Assembly: GCA_963696505.1 (NCBI GenBank)
Contig: CAVOKN010000008.1
Span: 23,304 to 87,303 of the forward strand
DNA length: 64,000 nucleotides
DNA from: CAVOKN01 sp963696505
GTDB lineage: Bacteria; Pseudomonadota; Gammaproteobacteria; Burkholderiales; Rhodocyclaceae
Reading direction: 5' to 3'
In this document: piece by piece, positions 1-9,389 of the stretch
Numbering within the stretch: position 1 is the first letter of the stretch
Layout of the letters: every line of letters starts with the position of its first letter
Made by a program: the position numbers and the translations under genes
Notes under the pieces: model-generated
The model's database searches: none
What the model saw: only the letters and a program-made list of their open reading frames with translations
Told to the model about the DNA's origin: nothing

Positions 1-251
1 ACTCGGCTGACGATGGTTGCTAATCCGGAGTCTCCTTGACCCCTCGGGGGCGGGCTGGGCGCAGCCCGGCCCTGGGGGCGCTCAGCTTCGGGCCGATTCC
101 GACACCGGGTTTCGCCGGCGCCCGCCGCCATCGGCTGCGCCGCGCAGGCGCCTGTGTTATTTTCGCGCGGCCCCGGCCGAAACCGTCGATGCCCGCTCAT
201 CGACGGCAGGCGGGCCGGCAAGGTCTTCGATCCCGGAGGTACGAACGCGCC

Positions 252-782
252 ATGAGCTTGACCGCACAGGAACTCTACGACGGCATCGGCGCCAGCGAGC
301 GCTTTTCCGGCCGCATCCACTGGGCGACCGACGTCCCCTTCGCCGGAACGCCGGGCCACCTCTACGTGTTCCGCAGGCGCCGCCGCATCACCTCGGCCCA
401 CCTGGCGGCGATCACCCACCGCAGCGGCGACGTCGAGGTCTGCCTGATGCGCATGGACGGCATCCCCATGATCTACATCGGCAGCCGCGGCATGGCGGTG
501 GCCACCGTGTTCGTGCCGCCCACCGACATCGGCATCGAAAGCTACGAGTGGGTGGCCCACACCCATCCGCTTGAGATGGAAACGCCCTACGAAGGCGTGG
601 CCCACGGCGCGACGCCGGCGGACCGGCGCGCGCTGGAGACGATCCACGAACGCTGGGGCCAGACCGAATCCACGGTCATCGTCTGCCGCCGCGGCCGCGT
701 CGAACGCGAAGCCCCCTTCGCCATCGAATACGACGGACGCACGCCCGCCGGCACGCGCCGGCTGTGGACCCCTGGCTCCTGA
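252..782 (+). CDS. conserved hypothetical protein, possible JAB/MPN-like fold
   Basis: This is a 176-aa soluble protein with no signal peptide. The ATG at 252 was chosen because GGAGG lies at 235-239; a longer reading from 36 has no such support. Near residue 105 it carries HTHP, followed 15-20 residues later by TPAD. This recalls the H-x-H-P...S/T-x-x-D metal site of JAB/JAMM (MPN) proteases and of JAB-like domains in toxin and pili systems. A glutamate lies just before the HTHP (E-W-V-A-H-T-H-P). The Ser of the canonical motif is replaced by Thr, so activity is uncertain. The family was not recognised by name. The JAB link is an inference from the motif alone. Confidence 0.6.
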   Translation: MSLTAQELYDGIGASERFSGRIHWATDVPFAGTPGHLYVFRRRRRITSAHLAAITHRSGDVEVCLMRMDGIPMIYIGSRGMAVATVFVPPTDIGIESYEWVAHTHPLEMETPYEGVAHGATPADRRALETIHERWGQTESTVIVCRRGRVEREAPFAIEYDGRTPAGTRRLWTPGS

Positions 783-812
783 GACCGTGCGAAGACGATT
801 CCCCTGGCATCG

Positions 813-947
813 ATGACCCGTTCTGCCCCGGCGGCCCTGCTGCGCCTTGCGCTGGCCGCCCTCCTGCTGGTCGCCGGCAGCGCCCTGGCCCAGGGCGCCG
901 CCCCACGGGGACTGACTCCCGTGCCGAACCGTCCCGCCGCCCCCGAG
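813..947 (+). pseudogene. truncated secretory gene (TlpA/thioredoxin-like N-terminus)
   Basis: An ATG at 813 opens a clear Sec signal peptide: MTRSA, then a Leu/Ala-rich core, then cleavage near ALA-QG. About 20 residues of the mature protein follow, with a PNRPAAPE stretch typical of the start of TlpA-like thiol:disulfide proteins. Near 945 the reading runs into the sequence of a tyrosine recombinase in a different frame, so the rest of the gene is missing. The sequence shows the truncation; the TlpA assignment is only a resemblance. The remaining part of the gene was not found elsewhere in the window. Confidence 0.45.
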
Positions 948-1437
948 ATCGCTGATGGTCTATACCTTCGCCCGCGTCGGTGCGGCGTTGAAGATGCGCG
1001 GCGAGGATGTCTATGTCCAGGGGCGCCGCTCCTGGGTGCGCCTGCACGAGAAAGGCGGCAAGCGGCACGACATGCCCTGCCACCACAATCTGGAAAGCTA
1101 CCTTCACGCCTATACCGAGACGGCCCAGATCGGCGCCGACCCCAAGGGCTACCTCTTTCGCACCGCGGTGCGCCGTACCAGCGAACTTTCCGAACGGCCA
1201 ATGAGCCAAGCCGACGCGTACCGCATGATCCGCAGGCGCGCGGCAGCGGCGGGTATTCTCACCAAGGTCGGCAACCACTCCTTCCGCGCCACCGGCATCA
1301 CCGAATACCTCAAGAACGGCGGCAAGCTGGAAATCGCCCAGCAGATGGCCAGCCACGAAAGCGCCCGCACCACCGGCCTCTACGACCGCCGCAACGACCA
1401 GGTCAGCCTCGACGAGGTCGAGCGCATCGTCATCTGA
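946..1437 (+). pseudogene. tyrosine recombinase, C-terminal catalytic domain only
   Basis: The frame reads about 160 aa of a phage-integrase-type catalytic domain. The first catalytic Arg is in FARVGA, the H-x-x-R box is HSFRATGI, and the nucleophile Tyr is in TTGLYDRR near the end. The N-terminal core-binding domain is absent because homology begins abruptly at about 946, at the junction with the truncated secretory gene. Integrases of this type often lie next to IS91-family transposases, and an IS91 gene follows at 2944, so the two probably travelled together. No good start codon or ribosome-binding site is present, so it is probably not expressed as a functional recombinase. Confidence 0.75.
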
Positions 1438-1859
1438 GGTCACCCCTGTACCGGGTATTCTGGTACCGCTTCCCGAGTCGCCCGCGGTCAGCTCGGCGCG
1501 GCGAAGCTCGGATACAGAGGATCGCGCGGTCGGTCGAATGCAACTGTGCCACCTCCGGCGCGTCTCCACCACTGACCCGTCCTTGGTCGGGAGACCGTGG
1601 ATCGGCCTCAGCCGCCGTTCGCTGCCGCCGAAAGCTGTCGCTCGCGGATGGCAGTTGCCCAAGCATCCGCTGACTCGTCCCGACCCAAAGGCGACGGTCG
1701 CGCTCCCGACTAATGACCGTCCGCTTCGGGAGGTGGAGCGGACCGTCGCGAAAGGCTTCGGGGTGACGGTGGCTCGAGCCAGCCTGGCGGTTCCCGATGC
1801 GGTAGCGCAACCCACCGCTTTCATGAACTACTTCATCGCGCCGCTGACTGTACAGATTC
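1438..1859 (+). other. non-coding stretch between recombinase remnant and IS1595 element
   Basis: No open frame here resembles a known protein on either strand. The stretch is probably the internal non-coding part of the recombinase/IS91 unit. Its last 8 bases, ACAGATTC (1852-1859), are the left target duplication of the IS that follows. Its continuation resumes at 2914-2943 upstream of the IS91 transposase. Confidence 0.5.
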
Positions 1860-2905
1860 AAGGGGTATCCTGTTAGCTCCACTAGGCCCATGATACTGGA
1901 TATCCATCCACATGCTATCCCCAATTCCGGGCAAAGACTACCCCCGAACCTGGAGCGAGTTCCTGGACCGGTTTGCCACCGAAGAAGCCTGCTTGGACTA
2001 CGTTGAGCGGTTGTGCTGGCCGGACGGATTCGTCTGTCCCGCCTGCGGCGTACACGCCGAGCCATACCGAGCCAGCCGACTGAGGTTGATGTGTCGCAGT
2101 TGCCGACATCAGACATCGGTGACGACGGACACGATCTTTCAGAAGACCCGCACGCCGTTGCGCGTGTGGCTGGCCGCTGCCTGGTATGTGACGAACCAGA
2201 AACTCGGTGTCAGCGCGCTGGGCCTGCAACGCGTGCTCGGACTGGGTAGCTACCAGACCGCCTGGACCCTGCAGCATCGCTTGCGTCGGGCCATGGTTCG
2301 CCCCGAGCGAGAGAAACTGCATGGCTTGGTTGAGATCGATGAAACCTATCTGGCGATCACCGACCGCCTCGTACCCGTGTCTGCCAAGGGCAGAAAGAGC
2401 AAGACTGCCAAGGTCGTGGTGGCCATCGCGGTCGAGATCCTCACGCCCCGAGGGTTCGGGCGCATTCGGCTGCGCCGCCTCAAGGACGATAGCGCGGCCA
2501 GCGTGATCCCGTTCGTGCGCGACGTGGTCGATCCCGCCAGCGTGGTCTGTACCGATGGTTCGGCCGCCTACCTGGACTTGAAGCCCCTCGGTTTCGAACA
2601 TGAGCGCAAGGTCATGCTCGGCTCGGACTTGGCTGCCCATGTGCTCATGCCGGGCGTCCACCGGGTTGCCTCGCTGCTCAAGCGCTGGATTCTGGGCACA
2701 CACCAAGGCTCCGTCCAGCCAGACCAACTCGACTTCTACCTGGACGAATTCGTGTTTCGCTTCAACCGCAGAACCTCTCGCTCGCGGGGCATGCTCTTCT
2801 ACCGGCTGATGGCGCAGGCCGTCAGAGCGGCGCCGGTCACTTATGCCGATGTCGCCCTGAAACGGAGAACGGCCAGGAAATAGTGGACCTAACAGGATAC
2901 CCCTT
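1860..2905 (+). mobile_element. complete IS1595-family (ISXO2-type) insertion sequence
   Basis: The element is 1046 bp. Its ends at 1860-1884 and 2881-2905 are 25-bp inverted repeats matching at 24 of 25 positions. It is flanked by an exact 8-bp direct repeat, ACAGATTC, at 1852-1859 and 2906-2913. An 8-bp target duplication is the norm for the IS1595 family. One transposase gene fills the interior. Both ends, the duplication and the transposase are intact, so the insertion is recent and the element could still be active. It interrupts the leader between a recombinase remnant and an IS91 transposase. Confidence 0.95.
1912..2883 (+). CDS. IS1595-family (ISXO2-like) DDE transposase
   Basis: The 323-aa transposase catalyses cut-and-paste movement of the surrounding IS. 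The N-terminus holds a zinc ribbon with Cys42/Cys45 and Cys61/Cys64. The ISXO2-type catalytic core follows: Asp143 in EIDETYL, then Asp215 in CTDGSAAY, with the third acidic/His region in the YLDEFVFRFNRR segment near the C-terminus. The length is normal for the family and there is no frameshift. The stop codon lies just inside the right inverted repeat, as usual. The ATG at 1912 is the only sensible start. Confidence 0.95.
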   Translation: MLSPIPGKDYPRTWSEFLDRFATEEACLDYVERLCWPDGFVCPACGVHAEPYRASRLRLMCRSCRHQTSVTTDTIFQKTRTPLRVWLAAAWYVTNQKLGVSALGLQRVLGLGSYQTAWTLQHRLRRAMVRPEREKLHGLVEIDETYLAITDRLVPVSAKGRKSKTAKVVVAIAVEILTPRGFGRIRLRRLKDDSAASVIPFVRDVVDPASVVCTDGSAAYLDLKPLGFEHERKVMLGSDLAAHVLMPGVHRVASLLKRWILGTHQGSVQPDQLDFYLDEFVFRFNRRTSRSRGMLFYRLMAQAVRAAPVTYADVALKRRTARK

Positions 2906-2943
2906 ACAGATTCACAGTCTTCCATCCCGATTCCCCGATCAGG

Positions 2944-4419
2944 ATGGTCATGTCTGCCGCCGCGCCCTGCGCCTCACCTCGCACTGCGCGCTATCGCCGC
3001 CGCCAGCCCGAACGCACGTTGCTCTATCGCACCGTGCAGGGCCACCTGGCGACCTGGCTCGAACTCACGCGTGACAGTGCGTCGGGCACTTCGGTGCCGG
3101 CCTACGTCGAGCGCGAATTTCGCCGCTACCTCGAATGCGGCATCCTTGCCCACGGCTTCGCTCGCGCCCGGTGTGGCCAGTGCGGGCACGACTTCCTGAT
3201 CGCTTACTCGTGCAAGGGCCGGGGCGTGTGTCCGGCCTGCAACGCGCGGCGCATGGTCGAGACCGCCGCCCATCTGACCGACCACGTCATGCCGCGGCTA
3301 CCGGTGCGCCAGTGGGTGTTGTCGGTGCCCAAGCGCCTGCGCTACTACCTGCACAGCGACCCGGCCGTACAAACCCTGGCGCTGCACATCTTCCTCAGTG
3401 CGGTGGAGCAGGGTTTGCGCCGGTGTAGTCCCGGGGCGGGTGTGGCCTGGCGCATCGGGGCGGTCGCTTTCATCCACGGCTTTGGCGCCCTGCTCAATCC
3501 CCATGTGCACTTCCACTGCGTGGTCATCGAGGGGGTTTTCGAGGCCGATGGCGCGGGCGGCGCGCGCTTTCACGAAGCCCGGGGCGTCGGTCCCGAAACC
3601 GTCGCCGAGATCCAGGCCAAGGTGCGCCGGCGTCTGCTGCGTGCGGCTGCCCGGCGTGGGCTTCTCGAACGCCAAGACGCGCAGGCGATGGGCGCTTGGG
3701 ATCACGCCGGGGGTTTCTCGCTCGATGCCAGCGTGCGCATCGAAGCGCAAGACCGAGAGAGCCTGGAGCGCCTGCTGCGTTACTGCGCCCGGCCGGCCTT
3801 TGCGCTGGAACGCTTGCGTGAAGTCGATCCCGAGCATCTGGTCTATGAGAGCGTCAAGCCGGGCCCCAGAGGCAGCGTTACGCTGATGCTCACCCCGCTT
3901 GAACTGCTCGATCGTCTGGCGGCCCTGATCCCGCCGCCACGGCGGCATCGCCACCGCTACTTCGGGGTGCTGGCGCCGAATGCACCGCTGCGCGCGGCGG
4001 TGACTGCACTGGCGGGCCAGCAGGCCGAAGCGCCGGCCGCCCAGACACCGGCTGCGGCGGCCGGCGCAGCGCCAAGCGCCCCAGCGAGCGCATCAGCCCA
4101 AACGCCACAGGCGGCAGAAGAGCCGATCCATCGCCGGGCGGCGCGCTACGCCTGGGCCCTGCTGCTTGCCCGGATCTATGAGTTTTTCCCGCTGCTGTGC
4201 CCCAAGTGCGGCGGCGAGATCCGGATCATCGCCTTCATCAACGAGGCGATTGCCGTGCGCGAGATTCTCGCGTACCTGGGCGAGCCCACCTCACCGCCGC
4301 CTATGGCGCCGGCCCGCGGGCCGCCGCTGTGGGAGATGACCGACGCCGGCCAGGGCGAGTTGGACCCGCAGGCCCAACCGGCACCGGACTACGAATTCGA
4401 TCAGCGCATCGCCTGGTAG
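2944..4419 (+). CDS. IS91-family HUH (Y1/Y2) transposase
   Basis: The 491-aa transposase is of the IS91/ISCR rolling-circle type. An N-terminal zinc-binding region carries Cys77/Cys80, Cys90, Cys96 and Cys99. The HUH metal motif NPHVHFH has its histidines at 187, 189 and 191. A Tyr-containing segment (YAWALLLARIYEFFPLL) precedes a CPKCGGE zinc motif near residue 425. The region around residues 355-390 is Ala/Pro/Gln-rich, which is usual between domains. ATG codons at 2944 and 2950 are both possible starts. The partner tyrosine recombinase upstream is truncated, but this gene is complete. The exact ori and ter ends were not identified. Confidence 0.92.
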   Translation: MVMSAAAPCASPRTARYRRRQPERTLLYRTVQGHLATWLELTRDSASGTSVPAYVEREFRRYLECGILAHGFARARCGQCGHDFLIAYSCKGRGVCPACNARRMVETAAHLTDHVMPRLPVRQWVLSVPKRLRYYLHSDPAVQTLALHIFLSAVEQGLRRCSPGAGVAWRIGAVAFIHGFGALLNPHVHFHCVVIEGVFEADGAGGARFHEARGVGPETVAEIQAKVRRRLLRAAARRGLLERQDAQAMGAWDHAGGFSLDASVRIEAQDRESLERLLRYCARPAFALERLREVDPEHLVYESVKPGPRGSVTLMLTPLELLDRLAALIPPPRRHRHRYFGVLAPNAPLRAAVTALAGQQAEAPAAQTPAAAAGAAPSAPASASAQTPQAAEEPIHRRAARYAWALLLARIYEFFPLLCPKCGGEIRIIAFINEAIAVREILAYLGEPTSPPPMAPARGPPLWEMTDAGQGELDPQAQPAPDYEFDQRIAW

Positions 4420-4455
4420 CTCGACGAGGATCCGATCTCGCCCCTCGGGGAGCGC

Positions 4456-4512
4456 TCGTGCCGTGGGTCGCCGGGACGGCCTGCTCGGCCGTCCCGGCGA
4501 CCCACGGCACGA
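4456..4512 (+). repeat. perfect 26-bp inverted repeat (hairpin) downstream of IS91 transposase
   Basis: Positions 4456-4481 and 4487-4512 are exact reverse complements, separated by the 5-nt loop TGCTC. No T-run follows, so a simple intrinsic terminator is unlikely. IS91-family elements have a hairpin at their replication end, and a GTTC lies about 45 nt further on at 4559. The hairpin may therefore mark that end of the element, but this is an inference. Confidence 0.7.
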
Positions 4513-4556
4513 CTTGCGTTGTGATTCGGGTGCGGTTTTCAGGCTTCATCAGCATG

Positions 4557-4737
4557 CAGTTCCCGCGTGACGAGTGCTCACGCCGTCCTGTAACGACCCG
4601 CAATACCCGGGATACTTGCGGAAGTGCCGTTGGATTTCCTATCCTTAGTGCCGTCGGATCTCCTATCCTTCAGTTCCCGCGTGACGAGTGCTCACGCCGT
4701 CCTGTAACGACCCGCAATACCCGGGATACTTGCGGAA
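4557..4737 (+). repeat. 67-bp exact direct repeat (two copies, 114-bp period)
   Basis: Positions 4557-4623 and 4671-4737 are identical over 67 bp. Each copy holds two potential small hairpins: GCGTGA/TCACGC around a 7-nt loop, and a longer imperfect palindrome centred on CCCGGG with CCGCAA/TTGCGG arms. Each copy is followed by 24-bp tandem units. The first copy starts within a few bases of the likely end of the IS91 unit. The repeats lie 330-590 bp upstream of the poly-Gly secreted gene. Confidence 0.9.
4624..4670 (+). repeat. 24-bp tandem units, cluster 1 (two copies)
   Basis: There are two copies of a unit of the form GTGCCGTYGGATYTCCTATC plus CTTA. They differ at two positions and fill the space between the two 67-bp repeats. 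Confidence 0.85.
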
Positions 4738-4807
4738 TGCCGTTGGATCTCCTATCCTTAGTGCCGTTGGATCTCCTATCCTTAGTGCCGTTGGATCTCC
4801 TATCCTT
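4738..4807 (+). repeat. 24-bp tandem units, cluster 2 (three copies)
   Basis: There are three near-identical copies of the same 24-bp unit (core TGCCGTTGGATCTCCTATCC) directly after the second 67-bp repeat. The copies are identical over the core, which points to recent amplification by slippage or recombination. Confidence 0.88.
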
Positions 4808-5149
4808 CCTTCTCTGAACGGGCTGCGCGCCCCGCTGCCGCGCCCCCCCGGCAACGCTCCGATCGCGCGCGATAGCTGTCGCACCGCTGTCAGGAAAAGA
4901 CCGGCGAAGCGTCGGATTCCATGGCAGGAGAGGCCCTCCGAGCCGGGTGCGACAATTTGCCATAGCTGCGAACTCCGCGCCACGCCTCGCATCCGCCCGT
5001 GTAGGACATTCTCCGACAAGAAATTGCGAGTTCGCATTGATCGGCCGACAAGGTGGGCGTAGCTTGCAAATCGCTGTTGGCCCATGCGATCTGCGGCGAC
5101 CTCCCGTGTCCTGCGGATCGCTAATTCAAAGAACGATGCGGAGGTTCCC
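4808..5149 (+). other. upstream region of poly-Gly secreted gene
   Basis: No coding frame is supported. The last 90 bases hold the leader of the next gene, with GGAGG at 5141-5145. No clear sigma-70 hexamers were identified. Confidence 0.4.
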
Positions 5150-6853
<1,704 letters not shown>

Positions 6854-6954
6854 TCACCGACATGCCGGGCCGCGGGAACCTCCGCGGCCCGCAAGATCGG
6901 CAGGACGACGAACCGGCTGTGTTCTCCCAGGCAGCGCAGGCTTGTCGTCCATCA

Positions 6955-6988
6955 CCCCGCCCGGACCTCCCTTCCCGGGCGGGGTTTT
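6955..6988 (+). terminator. intrinsic terminator after the poly-Gly secreted gene
   Basis: A 9-bp GC stem, CCCCGCCCG/CGGGCGGGG (6955-6963 and 6976-6984), is followed by TTTT. A second 10-bp GC hairpin without a T-run lies at 6866-6891, right after the stop codon. Confidence 0.75.
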
Positions 6989-7063
6989 CACACCATGGCG
7001 GGCCGGTGAAGCGTCGAACGCGGCGCCGCGGAACACGCTCCGCGCGTGACGCCGGCTCCCGGT

Positions 7064-7387
7064 TCAGTCCTCGCCGCTCTCCGGCTTCCTTCCGGGCACG
7101 TGCAGACTCACCACGCTGCCTTTCTGCGGTTGATCGGCGTAGTACGGCCGCTCGGTGACATTGATCCCCGCCTGCTGCGCCAGTTCGGCCTCGCGCTCGG
7201 CGATCAGCCCGAACAGGTCGCGGATGTCCTCCCGCGTACTCTGCTTCAGAGGATGGAGCATGCCCGGCAGGGGGGTGGTGTCGCGCACTATGCTGGCCAG
7301 CACCTTGCGCAAGATGCGCAGGATCATCCGTTCCTTGGACAACTGCTCGTCGCTGTCCTGAGCACCGCTGATTTGATCGTCATTCAT
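7064..7387 (-). CDS. small conserved protein coupled to CREST membrane hydrolase
   Basis: This is a 107-aa soluble, charged protein. Its ATG (7387-7385) overlaps the TGA of the membrane protein upstream as ATGA, so the two are translationally coupled. The longer reading in this frame is a shadow of the upstream gene. The middle is helical, with conserved-looking blocks RILRKVLASIVRDTTP and EDIRDLFGLIAEREAELA. Similar short proteins in related betaproteobacteria are, from memory, sometimes labelled segregation/condensation protein A, but it is far too short to be true ScpA. The function is unknown. Confidence 0.7.
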   Translation of the reverse strand: MNDDQISGAQDSDEQLSKERMILRILRKVLASIVRDTTPLPGMLHPLKQSTREDIRDLFGLIAEREAELAQQAGINVTERPYYADQPQKGSVVSLHVPGRKPESGED

Positions 7388-8247
7388 TCGGTCTGACCTC
7401 GTGTTGGTTGATTGGGCGCATACAGCGCTGCGGCCTGCCCGCGCGCCGAAGCCACCGATGATGCGCCGGTTTTGCGCGGACGGCGTGTCAGCCGGCCCAC
7501 GACCAGGGCCGCGGCCAGAGTCGCAAGGATATGCTTGAGGGTGTGACCGCTCAGCCAGCCCAGCAGCGCGGCAATCTGGTGATCCAGCAGTTCGGCCGCT
7601 TTCGCCAGGACATAGACGAGTATCGCCAGGCCGAAGGCGATCCGGTCGGCGCGCGGCGCTGCATGCAGCGCCTGCCACAGCGGGATCAGCACCAGCGGCA
7701 GAAGTTGGATCAGCAGGTAGGGTCGCAGGTCGCCCTCGCCCCTTTGCTCGGTGAAATGCCACCACGCCACGCTGAGCACGGCGAGCAAGCCGAGCAGCGC
7801 CGCATCCCGCTGCGTGTCGGAAGACCCGCGCGTTTCGCCACGAACCGCAGCGAGGAGACCCGCGCATGCCAGAGCGATAGGTACGCGATCCCACACCAGC
7901 CGCTCGTTGTCCGGGGCAAGGTGATACCAGGCCGAGCCCAGTGCGGTGAGCACCAGTGCGATCAGGAATAGGCGATAGCCAGGCCAGCCGGCGCGGATCG
8001 CGGGGTCATGCCGTATCCGCCTCAGCCCGAGCCAACCCCAAAGCCCGACGGCGGCGAAGCCCAGGTTGGAGAGCACGTCGGCAGCTTGGGGCAGGTCGAA
8101 AAGTACCGAGCGGTCCGCGAAGGCGTGGTAATCCGGCGGCTGGGGAATCGGCCCGTACCAAAGCAGCAGGCTAGCCGCGGCCAGCGTGATCAACGCGGGA
8201 AGGCGCCGAAGCCAGGGAGCATCGCGAAAGTCAGGATGCTCGATCAC
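7384..8247 (-). CDS. integral membrane protein, CREST superfamily (alkaline ceramidase-like)
   Basis: The 287-aa protein has about seven hydrophobic segments. Motifs fit the CREST hydrolase superfamily (alkaline ceramidase, PAQR and Per1 relatives): a Ser/His block, SAWYHLAPDNERLVWDR, in the first third, and a C-terminal GHTLKHILA (H-x-x-x-H) that would complete a zinc site. It would be an inner-membrane lipid-amide hydrolase. Substrate and role are not known for this subgroup. The C-terminal tail of about 35 residues is polar and cytosolic. It is the first gene of a two-gene unit, and its stop overlaps the next start. The 116-bp gap to the divergent cupin gene must hold both promoters. Confidence 0.72.
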   Translation of the reverse strand: MIEHPDFRDAPWLRRLPALITLAAASLLLWYGPIPQPPDYHAFADRSVLFDLPQAADVLSNLGFAAVGLWGWLGLRRIRHDPAIRAGWPGYRLFLIALVLTALGSAWYHLAPDNERLVWDRVPIALACAGLLAAVRGETRGSSDTQRDAALLGLLAVLSVAWWHFTEQRGEGDLRPYLLIQLLPLVLIPLWQALHAAPRADRIAFGLAILVYVLAKAAELLDHQIAALLGWLSGHTLKHILATLAAALVVGRLTRRPRKTGASSVASARGQAAALYAPNQPTRGQTE

Positions 8248-8363
8248 ACGCCGCTCCGCACCGTGGGCCGCTCCCTGCGCTCCCGGAGAAGCCGGGATTC
8301 ATGCCAACATGAAGGCCGCCGCCAGCCGGTCGGCGGACGCTTCGCGCCGGGGAACTCTTCGTC

Positions 8364-8726
8364 ATGATCGACAGCCTATTCGCCGGACTTCCGGCCACAC
8401 CCGAACCCAAGGAACGCTTCGAGACCCTGATCGAGCAACCGGGCCTCAAGGTCGAGCGCATCGTCTCCACCGGTCAATCGAGTCCGCCCGGGTTCTGGTA
8501 CGACCAGTCTCATGCTGAATGGGTTGCAGTGCTGAAGGGCGAAGCGTCCTTGCGTTTCGCCGACGAGCTTGCCGCGCGCACGCTTCGCGCCGGTGACTTC
8601 GTGTTCATCGAGCCGCACCGGCGCCACCGGGTCGAGGCGACCAGCCATGCCGAACCGACGGTCTGGCTCGCGCTGCACTTCGGATCCGCGTCGCCGGCCG
8701 ACGGCCTGGACGCAGATCTCACCTGA
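8364..8726 (+). CDS. small cupin-domain protein
   Basis: The 120-aa protein has a single cupin barrel. The segments SHAEWVAVLKGEASLRF and LRAGDFVFIEPHRRHRVE match the two cupin motifs, with a likely metal site from the motif-1 His/Glu and the motif-2 His residues. Stand-alone cupins of this size are often annotated as mannose-6-phosphate isomerase-like, but substrate cannot be inferred. No strong Shine-Dalgarno is seen before the ATG at 8364. Its 3' end overlaps the convergent FmdB gene by 8 bp. Confidence 0.75.
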   Translation: MIDSLFAGLPATPEPKERFETLIEQPGLKVERIVSTGQSSPPGFWYDQSHAEWVAVLKGEASLRFADELAARTLRAGDFVFIEPHRRHRVEATSHAEPTVWLALHFGSASPADGLDADLT

Positions 8727-8946
8727 AGGCGCAGGAACCGGGTCCGTCGGGGTGGCCGCAACTGCTACAGGGGCCCGGCAGATCCGACCGACTGGCGCCC
8801 GAACTGGCGGGCGCTGCGAAGGCCGACAGCTTCTTCGTAAGCTCGGTGGCATGGCAGTTCGGGCACTCGACTGCAGGCGACGAGGCGCGCACCAAGGTTT
8901 CGAACTCGTTGCCGCAGCGCTCGCAGCGGTACTCGAAGATGGGCAT
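8719..8946 (-). CDS. FmdB-family zinc ribbon protein
   Basis: The 75-aa protein begins MPIFEYRCERCGNEF, the signature of the FmdB/CxxC_CxxC_SSSS putative regulatory family. CxxC pairs occur at residues 8/11 and 28/31, and the tail adds a further Cys cluster (PCSSCG and SCAF). The ATG at 8946 is preceded on the minus strand by GGAG. A longer frame to 9378 is a shadow of the hemerythrin gene. It lies 14 bp downstream of the hemerythrin gene and is probably co-transcribed with it. The role in the cell is unknown; the family is linked loosely to C1-compound and amide metabolism. Confidence 0.88.
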   Translation of the reverse strand: MPIFEYRCERCGNEFETLVRASSPAVECPNCHATELTKKLSAFAAPASSGASRSDLPGPCSSCGHPDGPGSCAFR

Positions 8947-8960
8947 CGGGGGCTCCGGAT

Positions 8961-9389
8961 TCAGAAGAAGGGGTTGATGATTTCGACGTTGGACCAGCCG
9001 ATGTTGCGGATGTGCGCAACGAGCTTCTGGTCCTCCTGCGAGGTGTGGGCGGCGAACCAGTCGATCAGCGCTTGCTGCACTTCCTGCGGCCTGATGGCGC
9101 CGGACGACATGTCCCGCATCCAGCCGTCCAGCGACCCGAGCAACCGCGAATGCAGGCCGCGATGCTCGTCGAGCCGGGGATAATCCAGTTCCTGCATGAT
9201 GTTCTCTTCGCTGACGAAATGAAACTCCGCGTACTTGCGGATCTCGTTCAACGTCCGCGCCAGCATGGCTATGCCCGACCCCTGGTCGACGCGGCTGGCG
9301 AACTCGTTGACCAGCCTGAGAAAGATGCGGTGTTCGGCGTCGATGCGCTCGTGACCGAGCTCGAACTGGGTACTCCATTGGATGGTCAT
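8961..9389 (-). CDS. bacteriohemerythrin
   Basis: The 142-aa four-helix diiron protein binds O2. The iron ligands are visible: His in the GHERIDAEH segment, HFVSEE (H-x-x-x-E), HRGLH (H-x-x-x-H) and a C-terminal HTSQED (His and Asp). The ATG at 9389 has a GAGGAA ribosome-binding site; an upstream in-frame reading to 9497 is not supported. The protein is cytosolic and is thought to buffer or deliver oxygen in microaerophilic and denitrifying bacteria. It lies directly upstream of fmdB on the same strand. Confidence 0.93.
   Translation of the reverse strand: MTIQWSTQFELGHERIDAEHRIFLRLVNEFASRVDQGSGIAMLARTLNEIRKYAEFHFVSEENIMQELDYPRLDEHRGLHSRLLGSLDGWMRDMSSGAIRPQEVQQALIDWFAAHTSQEDQKLVAHIRNIGWSNVEIINPFF

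Noticed and set aside
4557..4807. Repeat array as a CRISPR
   Set aside because: The repeats are 67 and 24 bp, the spacing is itself repetitive, and no cas gene or unique spacers are present.
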